Shown one piece after another: positions 37,237 to 45,575 of a stretch of DNA of 64,000 nucleotides. The number at the start of each line of letters is the position of its first letter. Within the stretch, counting starts at the first letter, position 1. The stretch comes from Fontisubflavum oceani. Its GTDB lineage: Bacteria; Pseudomonadota; Alphaproteobacteria; Rhodobacterales; Rhodobacteraceae. A program made the position numbers and the translations under genes. Where the stretch lies: positions 372,001-436,000 of the forward strand of contig NZ_CP129111.1 in the NCBI RefSeq assembly GCF_030407165.1, in the 5' to 3' direction. Under the pieces are notes generated by a model. That model worked only from the letters and a program-made list of their open reading frames with translations, was not told the DNA's origin and did no database searches.

Positions 37237-38121
37237 CTACTCCACCGGCCAGGTTTTCACCTCTTCCTTCAAAAACCGCAGGAAGGTTTGAACCTTGGCG
37301 GTCCGGTGCAGATCCATATGGGTCACCAGCCAGAGCTTGGCCGACCATTCCTCCAAGGGCGGCAGCATGTCGACCAAATCCTCAACACCATCACGATCCC
37401 AGCCCGGCAGAAACCCGATGCCGATCCCGGCCATCACCGCATCTTTCACCGCCCGCATCTCGCTGGTGCGGAAATAGATGCTCTCATCGGGCACCATCTG
37501 CGTCATCCAGCGCAGAAAAGGTGCGCGCGGCGTGTCGACGACCGAGCCGATAAACCGATGCTGATCCAGATTTGTATCGTCGAGCATCCCGTATTTTTCG
37601 ACATAGGCCTTATGCGCCATGAGCCGGATCGTCTGGGTGAAAAACGGCTGCACGATGTTGTCAGGCTGGTCCGGCAGCGTGCCCGCCCGGATCGCCACAT
37701 GCGCCTCGCCATATTCCAAACGGAACAGGCGGCTATCGGTGACAAGACGGACGCGGAGTTCGGGGTGCTCCTCCTGAAACTTGCCGATTGCCGGGATGAA
37801 AAGCGGCGAGAGCGACTCCAGCGAGGTCACGATCAACTCGCCCGTCACTTCATCTCCCCGGCCCTTGATCCGCCCGGCAAGCTGCGAGAATTGATCGTCG
37901 GCCCCGGCAGCGACTTGCAGCAGGTCTTGCCCGGCCTCCGTCGCGGTATACCCGCGCGCGTGGCGCTGGAACAGCTTTGCGCCGAGGCGACCTTCCAGCG
38001 CATCGATATGGCGGATCACCGTCGCATGGTGGACACCCAAGACTTCCGCCGCACCGCTCACCGTACCCATCCGCGCAACTTGATACGCGGTGCGAATCTC
38101 ATCCCAATGGTCAAAGGACAT
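37237..38121 (-). CDS. LysR-family transcriptional regulator, divergent from azoreductase
   Basis: A 294-residue regulator. The N-terminal winged helix is VARMGTVSGAAEVLGVHHATVIRHIDALE in parts, with LFQRHARGYTATEAGQ following. The effector domain occupies the rest. The ATG at 38121 gives the usual start; the longer opening from 38241 crosses the divergent promoter. LysR regulators typically control the adjacent divergent gene, here the azoreductase at 38233. The EamA exporter three bases downstream may also be part of the response. The inducer is unknown. Confidence 0.9.
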   Translation of the reverse strand: MSFDHWDEIRTAYQVARMGTVSGAAEVLGVHHATVIRHIDALEGRLGAKLFQRHARGYTATEAGQDLLQVAAGADDQFSQLAGRIKGRGDEVTGELIVTSLESLSPLFIPAIGKFQEEHPELRVRLVTDSRLFRLEYGEAHVAIRAGTLPDQPDNIVQPFFTQTIRLMAHKAYVEKYGMLDDTNLDQHRFIGSVVDTPRAPFLRWMTQMVPDESIYFRTSEMRAVKDAVMAGIGIGFLPGWDRDGVEDLVDMLPPLEEWSAKLWLVTHMDLHRTAKVQTFLRFLKEEVKTWPVE

Positions 38122-38143
38122 ATCTGTGCACTCCCACACATAA

Positions 38144-38170
38144 GAACATATATTTGGGCATATTGTGTTC
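38144..38170. promoter_or_regulatory. Interrupted inverted repeat between LysR and azoR (possible LysR site)
   Basis: GAACA (38144-38148) and TGTTC (38166-38170) form an inverted repeat in an AT-rich stretch of the 111-base divergent region. LysR sites are often interrupted dyads of this kind. The arms are short, so the call is tentative. Confidence 0.35.
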
Positions 38171-38232
38171 ATTCTCGCAAGGGCCAAATTTCTTCCCACC
38201 ACGATATCCCATTTCCGAGAGGACCCGACACC

Positions 38233-38820
38233 ATGACCCATTCCATTCTCCGCATCGATGCATCCGCCCGCCGCGACGGCTCGGTGTCGCGCGATTTATC
38301 CGATCGAATTATCGCCCGGTTCGCAGAGGCCAATGTCACCGCACGCGATCTCGCCGAGGGCCTGCCCCTGATTGATGAGGATTGGGTCGGCGCGAACTTC
38401 ACACCCGCTAAGCAGCGGACGGACGCGCAGAAGGCTAAGCTCGCCCTCTCAGATACGCTGATTGAGGAGATCAAAGCTGCCGATACGCTGATCATTGGTC
38501 TGCCAATCTACAACTTCGGTGTGCCCGCAGCTTTGAAAGCCTGGGTCGATCTGGTCGCCCGTGCTGGCGTGACCTTCCAATATACAGAACAAGGCCCGAA
38601 AGGCCTGCTTGAGGGCAAACGCGCCGTTGTGGCCGTGGCCTCCGGCGGCACCGAAGCCGGTAGCGCGATCGACTTCGCAACGGGCTATATCCGCCATGTG
38701 CTGGGTTTCATCGGCATTCATGATGTGGAATTTGTCACCGCCGACCGGCTGATGGTCGATGCCGATGCCTCTATGCAGGCAGCCCTAGCACAGCTCGACG
38801 CGCTGCAAATCGCGGCCTGA
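38233..38820 (+). CDS. azoR: FMN-dependent NADH azoreductase/quinone reductase
   Basis: A 195-residue flavodoxin-like enzyme that reduces quinones and azo compounds by two electrons using NADH. The FMN phosphate site is DASARRDGSVSRDLS, the next FMN contact is LPIYNFGVPAALKAWVD, and the third is ASGGTEAGSA. The start ATG at 38233 agrees with the family N-terminus (ILRIDASAR). Regulation by the divergent LysR protein is likely, a common arrangement for electrophile- or quinone-responsive reductases. Confidence 0.92.
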   Translation: MTHSILRIDASARRDGSVSRDLSDRIIARFAEANVTARDLAEGLPLIDEDWVGANFTPAKQRTDAQKAKLALSDTLIEEIKAADTLIIGLPIYNFGVPAALKAWVDLVARAGVTFQYTEQGPKGLLEGKRAVVAVASGGTEAGSAIDFATGYIRHVLGFIGIHDVEFVTADRLMVDADASMQAALAQLDALQIAA

Positions 38821-38866
38821 CACCCAACGAATTGCGTTTTAGACCAACAGTGATAGGCTTCCCACC

Positions 38867-39382
38867 ATGTGGAAGCCTATTCTCGCGTCATGCCTCTGCC
38901 TGTTCCCAGGCCTTGCGCTGGCGCAATCCTGTTCTCTGGATTTCACAATCGAGATCACCCAGGGCGTGGGTGAAATTCGCCCCGGCACGCTTTTGAACGG
39001 GTCTGCCGAATACACCACCGTCGGACAGAGCTTCCGCCAAGAAGGCGGCTCGACCGCGCATTTGGCCTCGGGCGAGATGGTGTTGGGCGACAGTATCTCG
39101 GGCCCGATTTGGACCTTGATCACTACCTCACGTGGCAATGCCGCCGATTTGGTCGGCGTTTATGCGCATCACGTGGAAGGGTTGAGCGTGGCGGGTGTGT
39201 CTTTCGACGGCCCGATGGCGCTGACGCTGTTTGGGCCGCCCGGCTCGCGCGAGAACGTTGCCCCGCCCCAGACACAAGAAGACTGGGACCGGATGGACCT
39301 GCGCCGGGCCTTCTCACTTCATGCCAGTGGCGCCGATATGCTGGCGGGGGATGTCACGATGCTGACGGTGCAGTGCACTTGA
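38867..39382 (+). CDS. Secreted hypothetical protein (171 aa)
   Basis: A signal peptide (MWKPILASCLCLFPGLALA) is followed by a mature domain that begins QSCSLDFTIEITQGVGEIRPG and ends TMLTVQCT, so two Cys residues frame it and may form a disulfide. It is predicted beta-rich. I do not recognise a family. It stands 46 bases after azoR, possibly in the same transcript, and ends before the ffh leader. Confidence 0.68.
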   Translation: MWKPILASCLCLFPGLALAQSCSLDFTIEITQGVGEIRPGTLLNGSAEYTTVGQSFRQEGGSTAHLASGEMVLGDSISGPIWTLITTSRGNAADLVGVYAHHVEGLSVAGVSFDGPMALTLFGPPGSRENVAPPQTQEDWDRMDLRRAFSLHASGADMLAGDVTMLTVQCT

Positions 39383-39464
39383 CTCCACCTACCGCGCGCG
39401 CGTAAACGCCCATCCAACATATCCGGACGCATCAACGCTCCGGTCCTGGGTGTTTCAGGATCGC

Positions 39465-39534
39465 CCCCCGTCAGCGAGGTTTCGCCCACGGGGGCCTTGG
39501 TGCATTCGATCCTGTCCCTTACCTGAGAAGGGAC
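39465..39534 (+). ncRNA. Structured leader upstream of ffh (two hairpins)
   Basis: Hairpin 1 pairs CCCCCGT (39465-39471) with ACGGGGG (39488-39494), continued inside by GCGA/TCGC (39474-39477 with 39482-39485). Hairpin 2 pairs GTCCCTT (39514-39520) with AAGGGAC (39528-39534). Neither is followed by a T-run, so they are not obvious terminators. Together they form a structured 5' leader ending about 30 bases before the ffh start. It does not match the bacterial SRP RNA, which I looked for. A regulatory role is inferred. Confidence 0.4.
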
Positions 39535-39565
39535 AATCGCAGTTGAGAAGAAGGGGCCCGCGCCC

Positions 39566-41073
39566 ATGTTTGAAAATCTCTCCGAACGCCTGTCTGGCGT
39601 CTTCGACCGCCTCACCAAACAGGGCGCTTTGTCGGAGGATGACGTCCGCACAGCGATGCGTGAGGTGCGTGTTGCACTGCTTGAGGCCGATGTCTCGCTG
39701 CCCGTCGCCCGCGCCTTCATCAAATCGGTTGAGAAAAAGGCAACTGGGGCGGCCGTTACGAAATCGGTTACGCCTGGTCAGCAGGTCATTAAAATCGTCC
39801 ATGATGAGCTGATCGCGACCCTGACCGGTGAAGGTGACCCTGGCGCGCTGAAGATCGACAACCCGCCCGCTCCGGTCCTGATGGTCGGTCTGCAGGGTTC
39901 TGGTAAAACCACCACCACCGCGAAACTCGCTAAGCGCTTGAAAGAGCGCGAGGGCAAGAAGGTGCTGATGGCCTCGCTCGACACCAACCGCCCGGCGGCG
40001 ATGGAGCAGCTTGCGATCCTCGGCGGACAGATTGGTGTCGATACCCTACCCATCGTGAAAGGTGAGGACCCGGTTGCCATCGCAAAGCGCGCCAAGACGC
40101 AGGCAAGCCTTGGTGGCTATGACGTCTATATGCTCGACACCGCGGGCCGGTTGCATATCGATCAGGAACTGATCGCCCAAGCCGCCGCTGTCCGCGATGT
40201 CGCCAACCCACGCGAAACGCTTTTGGTTGTGGATGGCCTGACCGGCCAAGACGCCGTGAATGTCGCACAGGAGTTTGACGAGAAGATCGGCGTCTCCGGC
40301 GTGGTTCTGACCCGGATGGACGGCGACGGGCGCGGCGGCGCGGCGCTCTCGATGCGGGCGGTCACCGGCAAACCGATCCGCTTTGTCGGCCTTGGCGAGA
40401 AGATGGACGCCATCGAGACCTTCGAACCTGAGCGGATCGCGGGCCGGATTCTTGGCATGGGCGACATCGTCGCCTTGGTCGAGAAAGCACAGGAAAGCTC
40501 GAGGCCGAACAGGCCGAGCGGATGATGAAGCGCTTCCAAAAGGGTCAGTTCAACATGAACGACCTGCGCTCCCAACTCGACCAGATGCTGAAAATGGGCG
40601 GCATGGAAGGCATGATGTCGATGATGCCCGGCATGGCGAAGATGCAGAAGCAACTCGACGATGCCGGCATGGATGACAAGGTGATCCGCCGTCAAATCGC
40701 CCTGATCGACTCGATGACCAAACGCGAACGGGCCAATCCGGGCCTTCTGCAAGCCTCCCGCAAGAAACGCATCGCCGCGGGTGCGGGACAGGATGTGAGC
40801 GATCTCAACAAGCTTCTGAAGATGCACCGGCAGATGTCGGACGCGATGAAGAAACTCGGCAAGATGGGCAAGAAGGGCCTGATGCGGGGTGGTCTTGGCG
40901 CGCTTATGGGGAAGGGTGCACCGCAAGCTCTCAAAGACATGGACCCGGCCAATATGGACCCTAAAGCACTCGAAGCCGCTGCAAAGCAGTTGGGCCAACC
41001 CGGCGGGTTGCCGGGCCTCGGCGGCGGCGCAGCGCTGCCTCCTGGTCTCAGCGGGTTCGGCAAGAAGAAGTAA
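39566..41073 (+). CDS. ffh: Signal recognition particle protein Ffh, frame broken near 40498
   Basis: Ffh binds signal sequences on ribosomes with SRP RNA and docks to FtsY. The N domain comes first (residues 1-85), then the GTPase domain: G1 GLQGSGKTTTTAKLA (108-115 core), DTNRPAAMEQL, DTAGRLHID and TRMDGDGRGG. The M domain follows, rich in Met (MMSMMPGMAKMQKQL; NPGLLQASRKKRIAAG). The first frame stops at 40525 after AQES; adding one base near 40498 gives AQESLEAEQAERMMKRF and an intact 502-residue protein. As ffh is essential, a base-call deletion is by far the best explanation. Confidence 0.95.
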
Positions 41074-41074
41074 G

Positions 41075-41602
41075 ATGATGCAGTCCACCTCTCTCCAGAC
41101 CGAGCGATTGCTGCTCCGCGCCCCGACGGCGGCGGATACGCAAGCCATGCTCGATTTTCTGGGGTCGAAACGGGCGGAGTTCTATGGCGGGCCGATGACG
41201 GTGTTTGCGGCCTGGCACAAGTTTGCAGCCTATGTCGGGCAATGGGCGCTGCGCGGCTATGGTCTTTATGCGATCAGGCTGAAAGACACCGGCGAGACAG
41301 TTGGGATGGCTGGCCCCTATCACCCCGAAAGCTTCGCCGAACCTGAGATGTCGTGGCTTCTGACCGAGGCACGCCATGAGGGCAAAGGCTACGCCTACGA
41401 AGCCTGCCACGCCATTCTGGCCGAGCTGTTCAAACGTCAGGGCTGGACCCGTCTGGTCAGCTTCATCGACACCAAGAACGCCGCCTCTCGGGCGCTGGCG
41501 CTTCGTCTGGGCGCAACCCTCGACCCCGAGACCGAAAGCCCGTTCCCGGGCTGCGACAGCTATCGCCACGATGCCAAACGTTGGTCAGGAGCAGTTGCAT
41601 GA
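41075..41602 (+). CDS. GNAT acetyltransferase 1 of 4 (RimJ/RimL type)
   Basis: A 175-residue N-acetyltransferase of the RimJ/RimL group, with TERLLLRAPTAAD at the start, LRGYGLYAI, GMAGPYHPESF and the acetyl-CoA loop HEGKGYAYEA. The acceptor site cannot be read from sequence. It begins two bases after the ffh stop and ends in an ATGA overlap with the next GNAT gene. It is the first of four tandem paralogues that share these blocks at the same spacing. Confidence 0.88.
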   Translation: MMQSTSLQTERLLLRAPTAADTQAMLDFLGSKRAEFYGGPMTVFAAWHKFAAYVGQWALRGYGLYAIRLKDTGETVGMAGPYHPESFAEPEMSWLLTEARHEGKGYAYEACHAILAELFKRQGWTRLVSFIDTKNAASRALALRLGATLDPETESPFPGCDSYRHDAKRWSGAVA

Positions 41603-42141
41603 CTGTCGCGCTCTCGAACCTGCCCATGCTGGAAACCGAGCGGTTGATCCTCCGCGCGCCCCGCGCGTCGGATTTCCCTGCACTAGCACCCTTTATCATG
41701 TCTGATCGGTCCAAATATGTCGGCGGCGGCGCGGACAAGGACGAAACCCATGCGTGGCGGGTTCTCGCGATACTGACCGGCCACTGGCCGCTGAGGGGTT
41801 TCGGCACATTTGTGTTGGAAGACCGCAAGACCGGCGCGCCGATTGGCTCGGCTGGCCCGTGGTATCCTGCGGGCTGGCCCGAAAGAGAATTGGGCTGGAC
41901 CATTTGGACCGAAGAGGCTGAGGGCAAGGGTTTTGCTTATGAAGCGGTGCTCGAGCTGCGGCGTCATACGTATGAAGACCTCGGCTGGACCACCGCCGTC
42001 AGCTATATCGACCCTAAGAACACCCGCTCCATCGCACTGGCCGAACGGCTTGGCTGCGCGCTCGACCCCGACGCCGCTGGCCCAGATCCAGACGAGCCAC
42101 TTCTTGTCTATCGTCATCCGTCGCCGGAGGCGCTGGCATGA
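41599..42141 (+). CDS. GNAT acetyltransferase 2 of 4
   Basis: A 180-residue paralogue of the preceding gene. Shared blocks are ETERLILRAPRASDF, LRGFGTFVL, SAGPWYPAGWPERELGW, EGKGFAYEAV and LGWTTAVSYIDPKNTRSIAL in parts. It overlaps both neighbours by four bases (ATGA), so translation is probably coupled along the array. The substrate is unknown; ribosomal protein or small-molecule acetylation are both possible. Confidence 0.88.
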   Translation: MTVALSNLPMLETERLILRAPRASDFPALAPFIMSDRSKYVGGGADKDETHAWRVLAILTGHWPLRGFGTFVLEDRKTGAPIGSAGPWYPAGWPERELGWTIWTEEAEGKGFAYEAVLELRRHTYEDLGWTTAVSYIDPKNTRSIALAERLGCALDPDAAGPDPDEPLLVYRHPSPEALA

Positions 42142-42653
42142 CTATTCCCACCGTGACCACCGAACGCCTCATACTGCGCGCGCCGCAACTGTCGGATTTC
42201 GACGCCTATGCCGATTTCCGGGGTTCGGATCGGGCGGCCTTCGTCGGCGGTCCCAACACACCCGGACAAGCCTGGCAACAACTCTGCGCCTTAACCGGCC
42301 AGTGGCAGCTCCGAGGCTATGGCCGCTGGATGATTGCGGACAAGGACACCGACGAACCTTTGGGCGTAACCGGGCTGCACCATCCCCTAGAATGGCCCGA
42401 AGCGGAAGTCGCCTGGTCACTATTCGCGGCGGGCGAAGGACGCGGCATCGCCTATGAAGCGGCGCTGGCCGTGCGCGCCTATGCCTATGAGACGCTTGGC
42501 TGGTCCACAGTGATCAGCTGCGTGGACAGCAAAAATGCCCGCTCTCTGGCGCTGGCGAAACGCTTGGGCTGCACACAAGATGGGCAATTCACCCACGAGG
42601 TCTTTGGGACAATGGACGTCTGGCGCCACCCATCGCGCGAGGCCTTGGCATGA
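42138..42653 (+). CDS. GNAT acetyltransferase 3 of 4
   Basis: A 171-residue paralogue with TERLILRAPQLSDF, LRGYGRWMI, GVTGLHHPLEWPEAEVAW, EGRGIAYEA and LGWSTVISCVDSKNARSLAL (in parts). The acetyl-CoA loop has Arg for the Lys seen in its neighbours (EGRGIAYEA), still the Q/R-x-x-G-x-G/A pattern. It overlaps both neighbours by ATGA. Confidence 0.88.
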   Translation: MTIPTVTTERLILRAPQLSDFDAYADFRGSDRAAFVGGPNTPGQAWQQLCALTGQWQLRGYGRWMIADKDTDEPLGVTGLHHPLEWPEAEVAWSLFAAGEGRGIAYEAALAVRAYAYETLGWSTVISCVDSKNARSLALAKRLGCTQDGQFTHEVFGTMDVWRHPSREALA

Positions 42654-43162
42654 CACAGACCCTTGTCACAAATCGGCTGACGCTTCGTCGCCCGGCGGCG
42701 CAAGATGCAGAGGCCACGACGGCGTTCTACATGTCCGAACGTTCGAATATGGCAGGCGGTCATGTTCCGCGCCCGGCTGCATGGCGGCATTTTGCGTCGA
42801 CGCTCGGCCATTGGGAGGTTCGGGGGTACGGGTTGTGGGCCGTCACGCGGCGCGGTGAAGATGCAATCATCGGCCTTGTCGGACCCTATTTTCCTGACGG
42901 CTGGCCAGAAACCGAACTCGGGTGGCTGATGTTCGATGGGTCGGAAGGCGCGGGCTATGCATTCGAGGCGGCTGAGGCGGCCCGCATCCACTGCTATGAC
43001 ACGCTCGGCTGGACAACTGCGGTCAGCTATATCGCGCCAGGGAATACGCGCTCCATCGCCCTGGCCGAACGGCTTGGCTGCACGCTGGATGAAACAGCGA
43101 TCGAACCCAAACCCGGCACCCTTGTCTATCGCCACCCTGCCCCATCGGAGATTGCCGTATGA
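42650..43162 (+). CDS. GNAT acetyltransferase 4 of 4
   Basis: A 170-residue paralogue with TNRLTLRRPAAQD, VRGYGLWAVT, GLVGPYFPDGWPETELGW, EGAGYAFEA and LGWTTAVSYIAPGNTRSIAL (in parts). In the acetyl-CoA loop, EGAG replaces EGKG, the weakest form of the motif among the four, so activity may be reduced. It overlaps the chorismate mutase gene by four bases. Confidence 0.87.
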   Translation: MTQTLVTNRLTLRRPAAQDAEATTAFYMSERSNMAGGHVPRPAAWRHFASTLGHWEVRGYGLWAVTRRGEDAIIGLVGPYFPDGWPETELGWLMFDGSEGAGYAFEAAEAARIHCYDTLGWTTAVSYIAPGNTRSIALAERLGCTLDETAIEPKPGTLVYRHPAPSEIAV

Positions 43163-43455
43163 GTGACGCCACCACCCGCGCCGCCGCGCTTCTGAAAGAG
43201 CACCGCGAGAGCATCGACCGGCTCGACGCGATCCTCGTCTACACGCTTGGCGAGCGGTTTAAACACACCCAAGCGGTTGGCAAACTGAAAGCCGATCACG
43301 ACCTTCCCCCGTCCGACCCCGCGCGCGAAGCCGCGCAGATCGGGCGGCTTGAAGACCTGGCGCGCCGCGCCGACCTGGACCCGGAATTCGCTAAGAATTT
43401 CCTCAACTTCATCATCGCTGAAGTCATTCAGCACCACAAGAAACACCAAGAATAA
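43159..43455 (+). CDS. Chorismate mutase (AroQ class)
   Basis: A 98-residue all-helical enzyme converting chorismate to prephenate for phenylalanine and tyrosine. AroQ features are the N-terminal LLKEHRESIDRLDAILVYTLGERF (in parts), with Arg and Asp in the first helix, followed by KADHDLPPSDPAREAAQIGRL. It is a free-standing mutase with no prephenate dehydratase fused. It overlaps the fourth GNAT gene by ATGA and precedes rpsP by 40 bases, an arrangement seen in roseobacters. Confidence 0.9.
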   Translation: MSDATTRAAALLKEHRESIDRLDAILVYTLGERFKHTQAVGKLKADHDLPPSDPAREAAQIGRLEDLARRADLDPEFAKNFLNFIIAEVIQHHKKHQE

Positions 43456-43495
43456 CAGGCATCTGCCTGTCCACGCCATCAAAGGAGATCAACCC

Positions 43496-43930
43496 ATGGC
43501 TATGAAAATCCGGCTCGCCCGTGGCGGTTCGAAAAAACGTCCCTTCTATCGCATTGTGGCCGCTGACAGCCGCATGCCGCGCGACGGGCGCTATATCGAG
43601 AAACTCGGCACCTATAACCCGCTCTTGCCGAAAGACAGCGAAGAACGCGTGAAAATGGATATGGAGCGTGTGCAGCATTGGCTGAACGAAGGCGCACAGC
43701 CCACCGACCGCGTGTCGCGCTTCCTCGAAGCGGCTGGCGTTCTGGAGAAAAAAGAGCGCGCCAATCTGAAAAAGGGCGAGCCCGGCAAGAAAGCTGTTGA
43801 GCGCGCTGAGGAGAAGGCCAGCAAAGCGGCCGCCGCAGCGGAAGCCCCTGTTGAAGAAGAAGCGCCGGCAGAAGAAGCCGCCGTTGAAGAAGCACCCGCT
43901 GAGGACGCAGCAACCCAAGAGGCCAGCTGA
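43496..43930 (+). CDS. rpsP: 30S ribosomal protein S16
   Basis: A small-subunit protein needed for 30S assembly. The first 85 residues are the conserved S16 fold (MKIRLARGGSKKRPFYRIV; GRYIEKLGTYNPL). An Ala/Glu/Lys-rich tail of about 60 residues follows (AAAAAEAPVEEEAPAEEAA), longer than in E. coli but common in alphaproteobacteria. AAAGGAG precedes the ATG at 43496. An inverted repeat (43941-43947 with 43964-43970) follows the stop and may tune expression of the next genes. Confidence 0.96.
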   Translation: MAMKIRLARGGSKKRPFYRIVAADSRMPRDGRYIEKLGTYNPLLPKDSEERVKMDMERVQHWLNEGAQPTDRVSRFLEAAGVLEKKERANLKKGEPGKKAVERAEEKASKAAAAAEAPVEEEAPAEEAAVEEAPAEDAATQEAS

Positions 43931-43998
43931 TCTCAGAATCGGTGGGCTGCTTGATCGTCAGTGGCCCACCTGCACAACCTTGACCCGGGTGTTGCCCA

Positions 43999-44139
43999 AT
44001 GTTTCGCCTGATCCGTCTTGTCGTCTTCATGATCCTCGCCTTCGTGGCGGGCATGATCTTTGAACGGACGCATCAACAAGGGCTGTGTGACCAATCTGGC
44101 GGGCAATGGATGCGCGCCGGATTCTGCGCGGAGGGGTAA
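43999..44139 (+). CDS. Short membrane-anchored protein between rpsP and rimM (46 aa)
   Basis: A 46-residue protein: an N-terminal membrane helix (LIRLVVFMILAFVAGMIF), then a short tail with two Cys residues (QQGLCDQSGGQWMRAGFC). The pattern C-x-x-x-GG-x-W-x-x-x-x-C, on the periplasmic side, could be a disulfide hairpin. It ends two bases before the rimM ATG. I have seen similar short genes at this place in roseobacters but know no function. It is too short for most gene finders. Confidence 0.7.
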   Translation: MFRLIRLVVFMILAFVAGMIFERTHQQGLCDQSGGQWMRAGFCAEG

Positions 44140-44141
44140 AG

Positions 44142-44654
44142 ATGAGTGATCGGATTTGCGTCGGCGCGATCACCGGCTCATTCGGGGTGAAAGGCGAAGC
44201 GCGGGTGAAATCCTTCTGCGCCGAGCCAGACGCGATAGGCGATTATGGCCCCCTCAGCACGGAGGATGGTAGCCGCAACTTTACGTTGAAGATCACCCGA
44301 GCTGTCAAAAACGGTTTTGCCGCGCGGCTCTCTGGCGTCACGACCAAGGAACAAGCCGACGCGTTGAAAGGCACGCGGCTCTATGCGCCGCGCGACGCCC
44401 TGCCTGCCCTGCCGGATGATGAATTCTATCACACCGACCTAATCGGCATCGCCGTTGTCGACACTGGTGGGCAAGATCGTGGCCGGGTGCATGCGGTGCA
44501 TAATCACGGCGCTTCCGACCTGCTCGAAGTTCGTGCGAAGGGGCAGAAGAACACGGTCTTGGTGCCGTTCACGCAAGAGGTTGTGCCGACGGTGGACCTC
44601 TCTGCCAAACGGATCGTCGTGGACCCGCCCGAGGGACTCTTCGATGGCGGATAA
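44142..44654 (+). CDS. rimM: 16S rRNA processing protein RimM
   Basis: A 170-residue assembly factor of the 30S subunit that binds S19 and helps mature the 16S 3' domain. The N-terminal RimM domain has ICVGAITGSFGVKGEARVKS; the C-terminal PRC-like domain has DLIGIAVVD, GASDLLEV and the ending KRIVVDPPEGLF. The ATG at 44142 matches the family. The stop lies inside the trmD start region (11-base overlap). Confidence 0.95.
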   Translation: MSDRICVGAITGSFGVKGEARVKSFCAEPDAIGDYGPLSTEDGSRNFTLKITRAVKNGFAARLSGVTTKEQADALKGTRLYAPRDALPALPDDEFYHTDLIGIAVVDTGGQDRGRVHAVHNHGASDLLEVRAKGQKNTVLVPFTQEVVPTVDLSAKRIVVDPPEGLFDGG

Positions 44655-45450
44655 ACCCAAATCCCATGGGCGTCTGTCGATCTCTGCCAGCCTCACCCCG
44701 CGCGATTTGATGACCCCAACGCCGCGCCTCAAAGGCGCCTGGACCGCGAAAATCGTCACGCTCTTCCCCGAGGCCTTTCCCGGCGTTTTGGGTCAGTCTC
44801 TGACTGGCAAGGCATTGCAGGAGGGGCTTTGGGCGCTAGAAACCATTGATCTCCGCCCGTTTGGCGCGGGCAAGCACCGCAATGTCGATGACACTCCTGC
44901 GGGCGGTGGTGCCGGATTGGTGATGCGCCCCGATGTTCTGGGCCGCGCCCTCGATCAAGCCGCCAATGGCACGCCGGACGACGCGACCCGCTGGCCGCGT
45001 GTCTACCTGTCGCCGCGCGGGAAACCCTTTACGCAGGCCGATGCGGCGCGCTTTTCAGAAGCTGAGGGCATGACGCTGCTCTGCGGTCGCTTCGAAGGGA
45101 TCGATCAACGGGTGATCGACCATTTTGCGCTGGAAGAAATCTCGATCGGGGATTTTGTGCTCACCGGGGGTGAGATCGCGGCTCAGGCGCTGGTCGATGC
45201 CACCGTGCGGCTGATCCCGAATGTGTTGGGCAATCAAGCCTCCACCGAAGAAGAGAGCTTTTCCGACGGGCTGCTGGAGCATCCACAATACACAAAACCC
45301 GCAACTTGGCGCGGTCACGATGTCCCAGAGGTGTTGATGTCCGGGCACCATCAGCGCATTGCGGAGTGGCGCCGCGCCGAGGCGGAGCGACTGACCCAAG
45401 AGCGACGCCCTGATCTCTGGGCCCGGCGGCAACAGGATGGCGAGGGTTAG
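44644..45450 (+). CDS. trmD: tRNA (guanine-37-N1)-methyltransferase
   Basis: TrmD methylates G37 of tRNAs with CCN, CUN and CGG anticodons, preventing frameshifting. This 268-residue SPOUT enzyme shows the trefoil-knot motifs SPRGKPFTQ, LLCGRFEGIDQRVI and EISIGDFVLTGGE, and the C-terminal HPQYTKPATWRG. The N-terminus has about 35 extra residues (MADKPKSHGRLSIS) before the canonical start; a later ATG at 44710 would give a shorter form. It overlaps rimM by 11 bases, and a hairpin terminator follows. Confidence 0.95.
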   Translation: MADKPKSHGRLSISASLTPRDLMTPTPRLKGAWTAKIVTLFPEAFPGVLGQSLTGKALQEGLWALETIDLRPFGAGKHRNVDDTPAGGGAGLVMRPDVLGRALDQAANGTPDDATRWPRVYLSPRGKPFTQADAARFSEAEGMTLLCGRFEGIDQRVIDHFALEEISIGDFVLTGGEIAAQALVDATVRLIPNVLGNQASTEEESFSDGLLEHPQYTKPATWRGHDVPEVLMSGHHQRIAEWRRAEAERLTQERRPDLWARRQQDGEG

Positions 45451-45531
45451 GGTTTTAAGAAGCTCTGGCCCGAGGATGCCTCAGCCCCGAATTGAGCCTT
45501 GATCGTAAGGGCGATCAGACATATACACCGC

Positions 45532-45575
45532 CCGTTCCGGTCGGGATTTCCGACTCACGGAACCGGTTTGTTATT
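45532..45575 (+). terminator. Probable terminator after trmD
   Basis: CCGTTCCG pairs with CGGAACCGG (one bulged C) outside an inner GTCGG/CCGAC stem with a five-base loop, followed by TTTGTTATT. It lies 82 bases after the trmD stop and within a 308-base stretch (45451-45758) that has no gene. The rest of that stretch must hold the rplS promoter and leader; I find no clear promoter there. Confidence 0.65.

Noticed and set aside
36871..38820. A 649-codon plus-strand opening across the EamA and LysR genes
   Set aside because: It is antisense to two well-recognised genes; only its last 195 codons (azoR) are real.
39383..39565. SRP RNA (ffs) upstream of ffh
   Set aside because: The conserved GGAAGGAAGCAGCC-like core of SRP RNA is absent; only simple hairpins are present.
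41075..43162. The four GNAT genes as an assembly duplication
   Set aside because: The copies differ along their whole length and have different ends, so they are diverged paralogues and not repeated assembly.
43941..43970. Hairpin after rpsP as a terminator
   Set aside because: A seven-base stem with a long loop and no T-run; the operon continues into the 46-residue gene and rimM.
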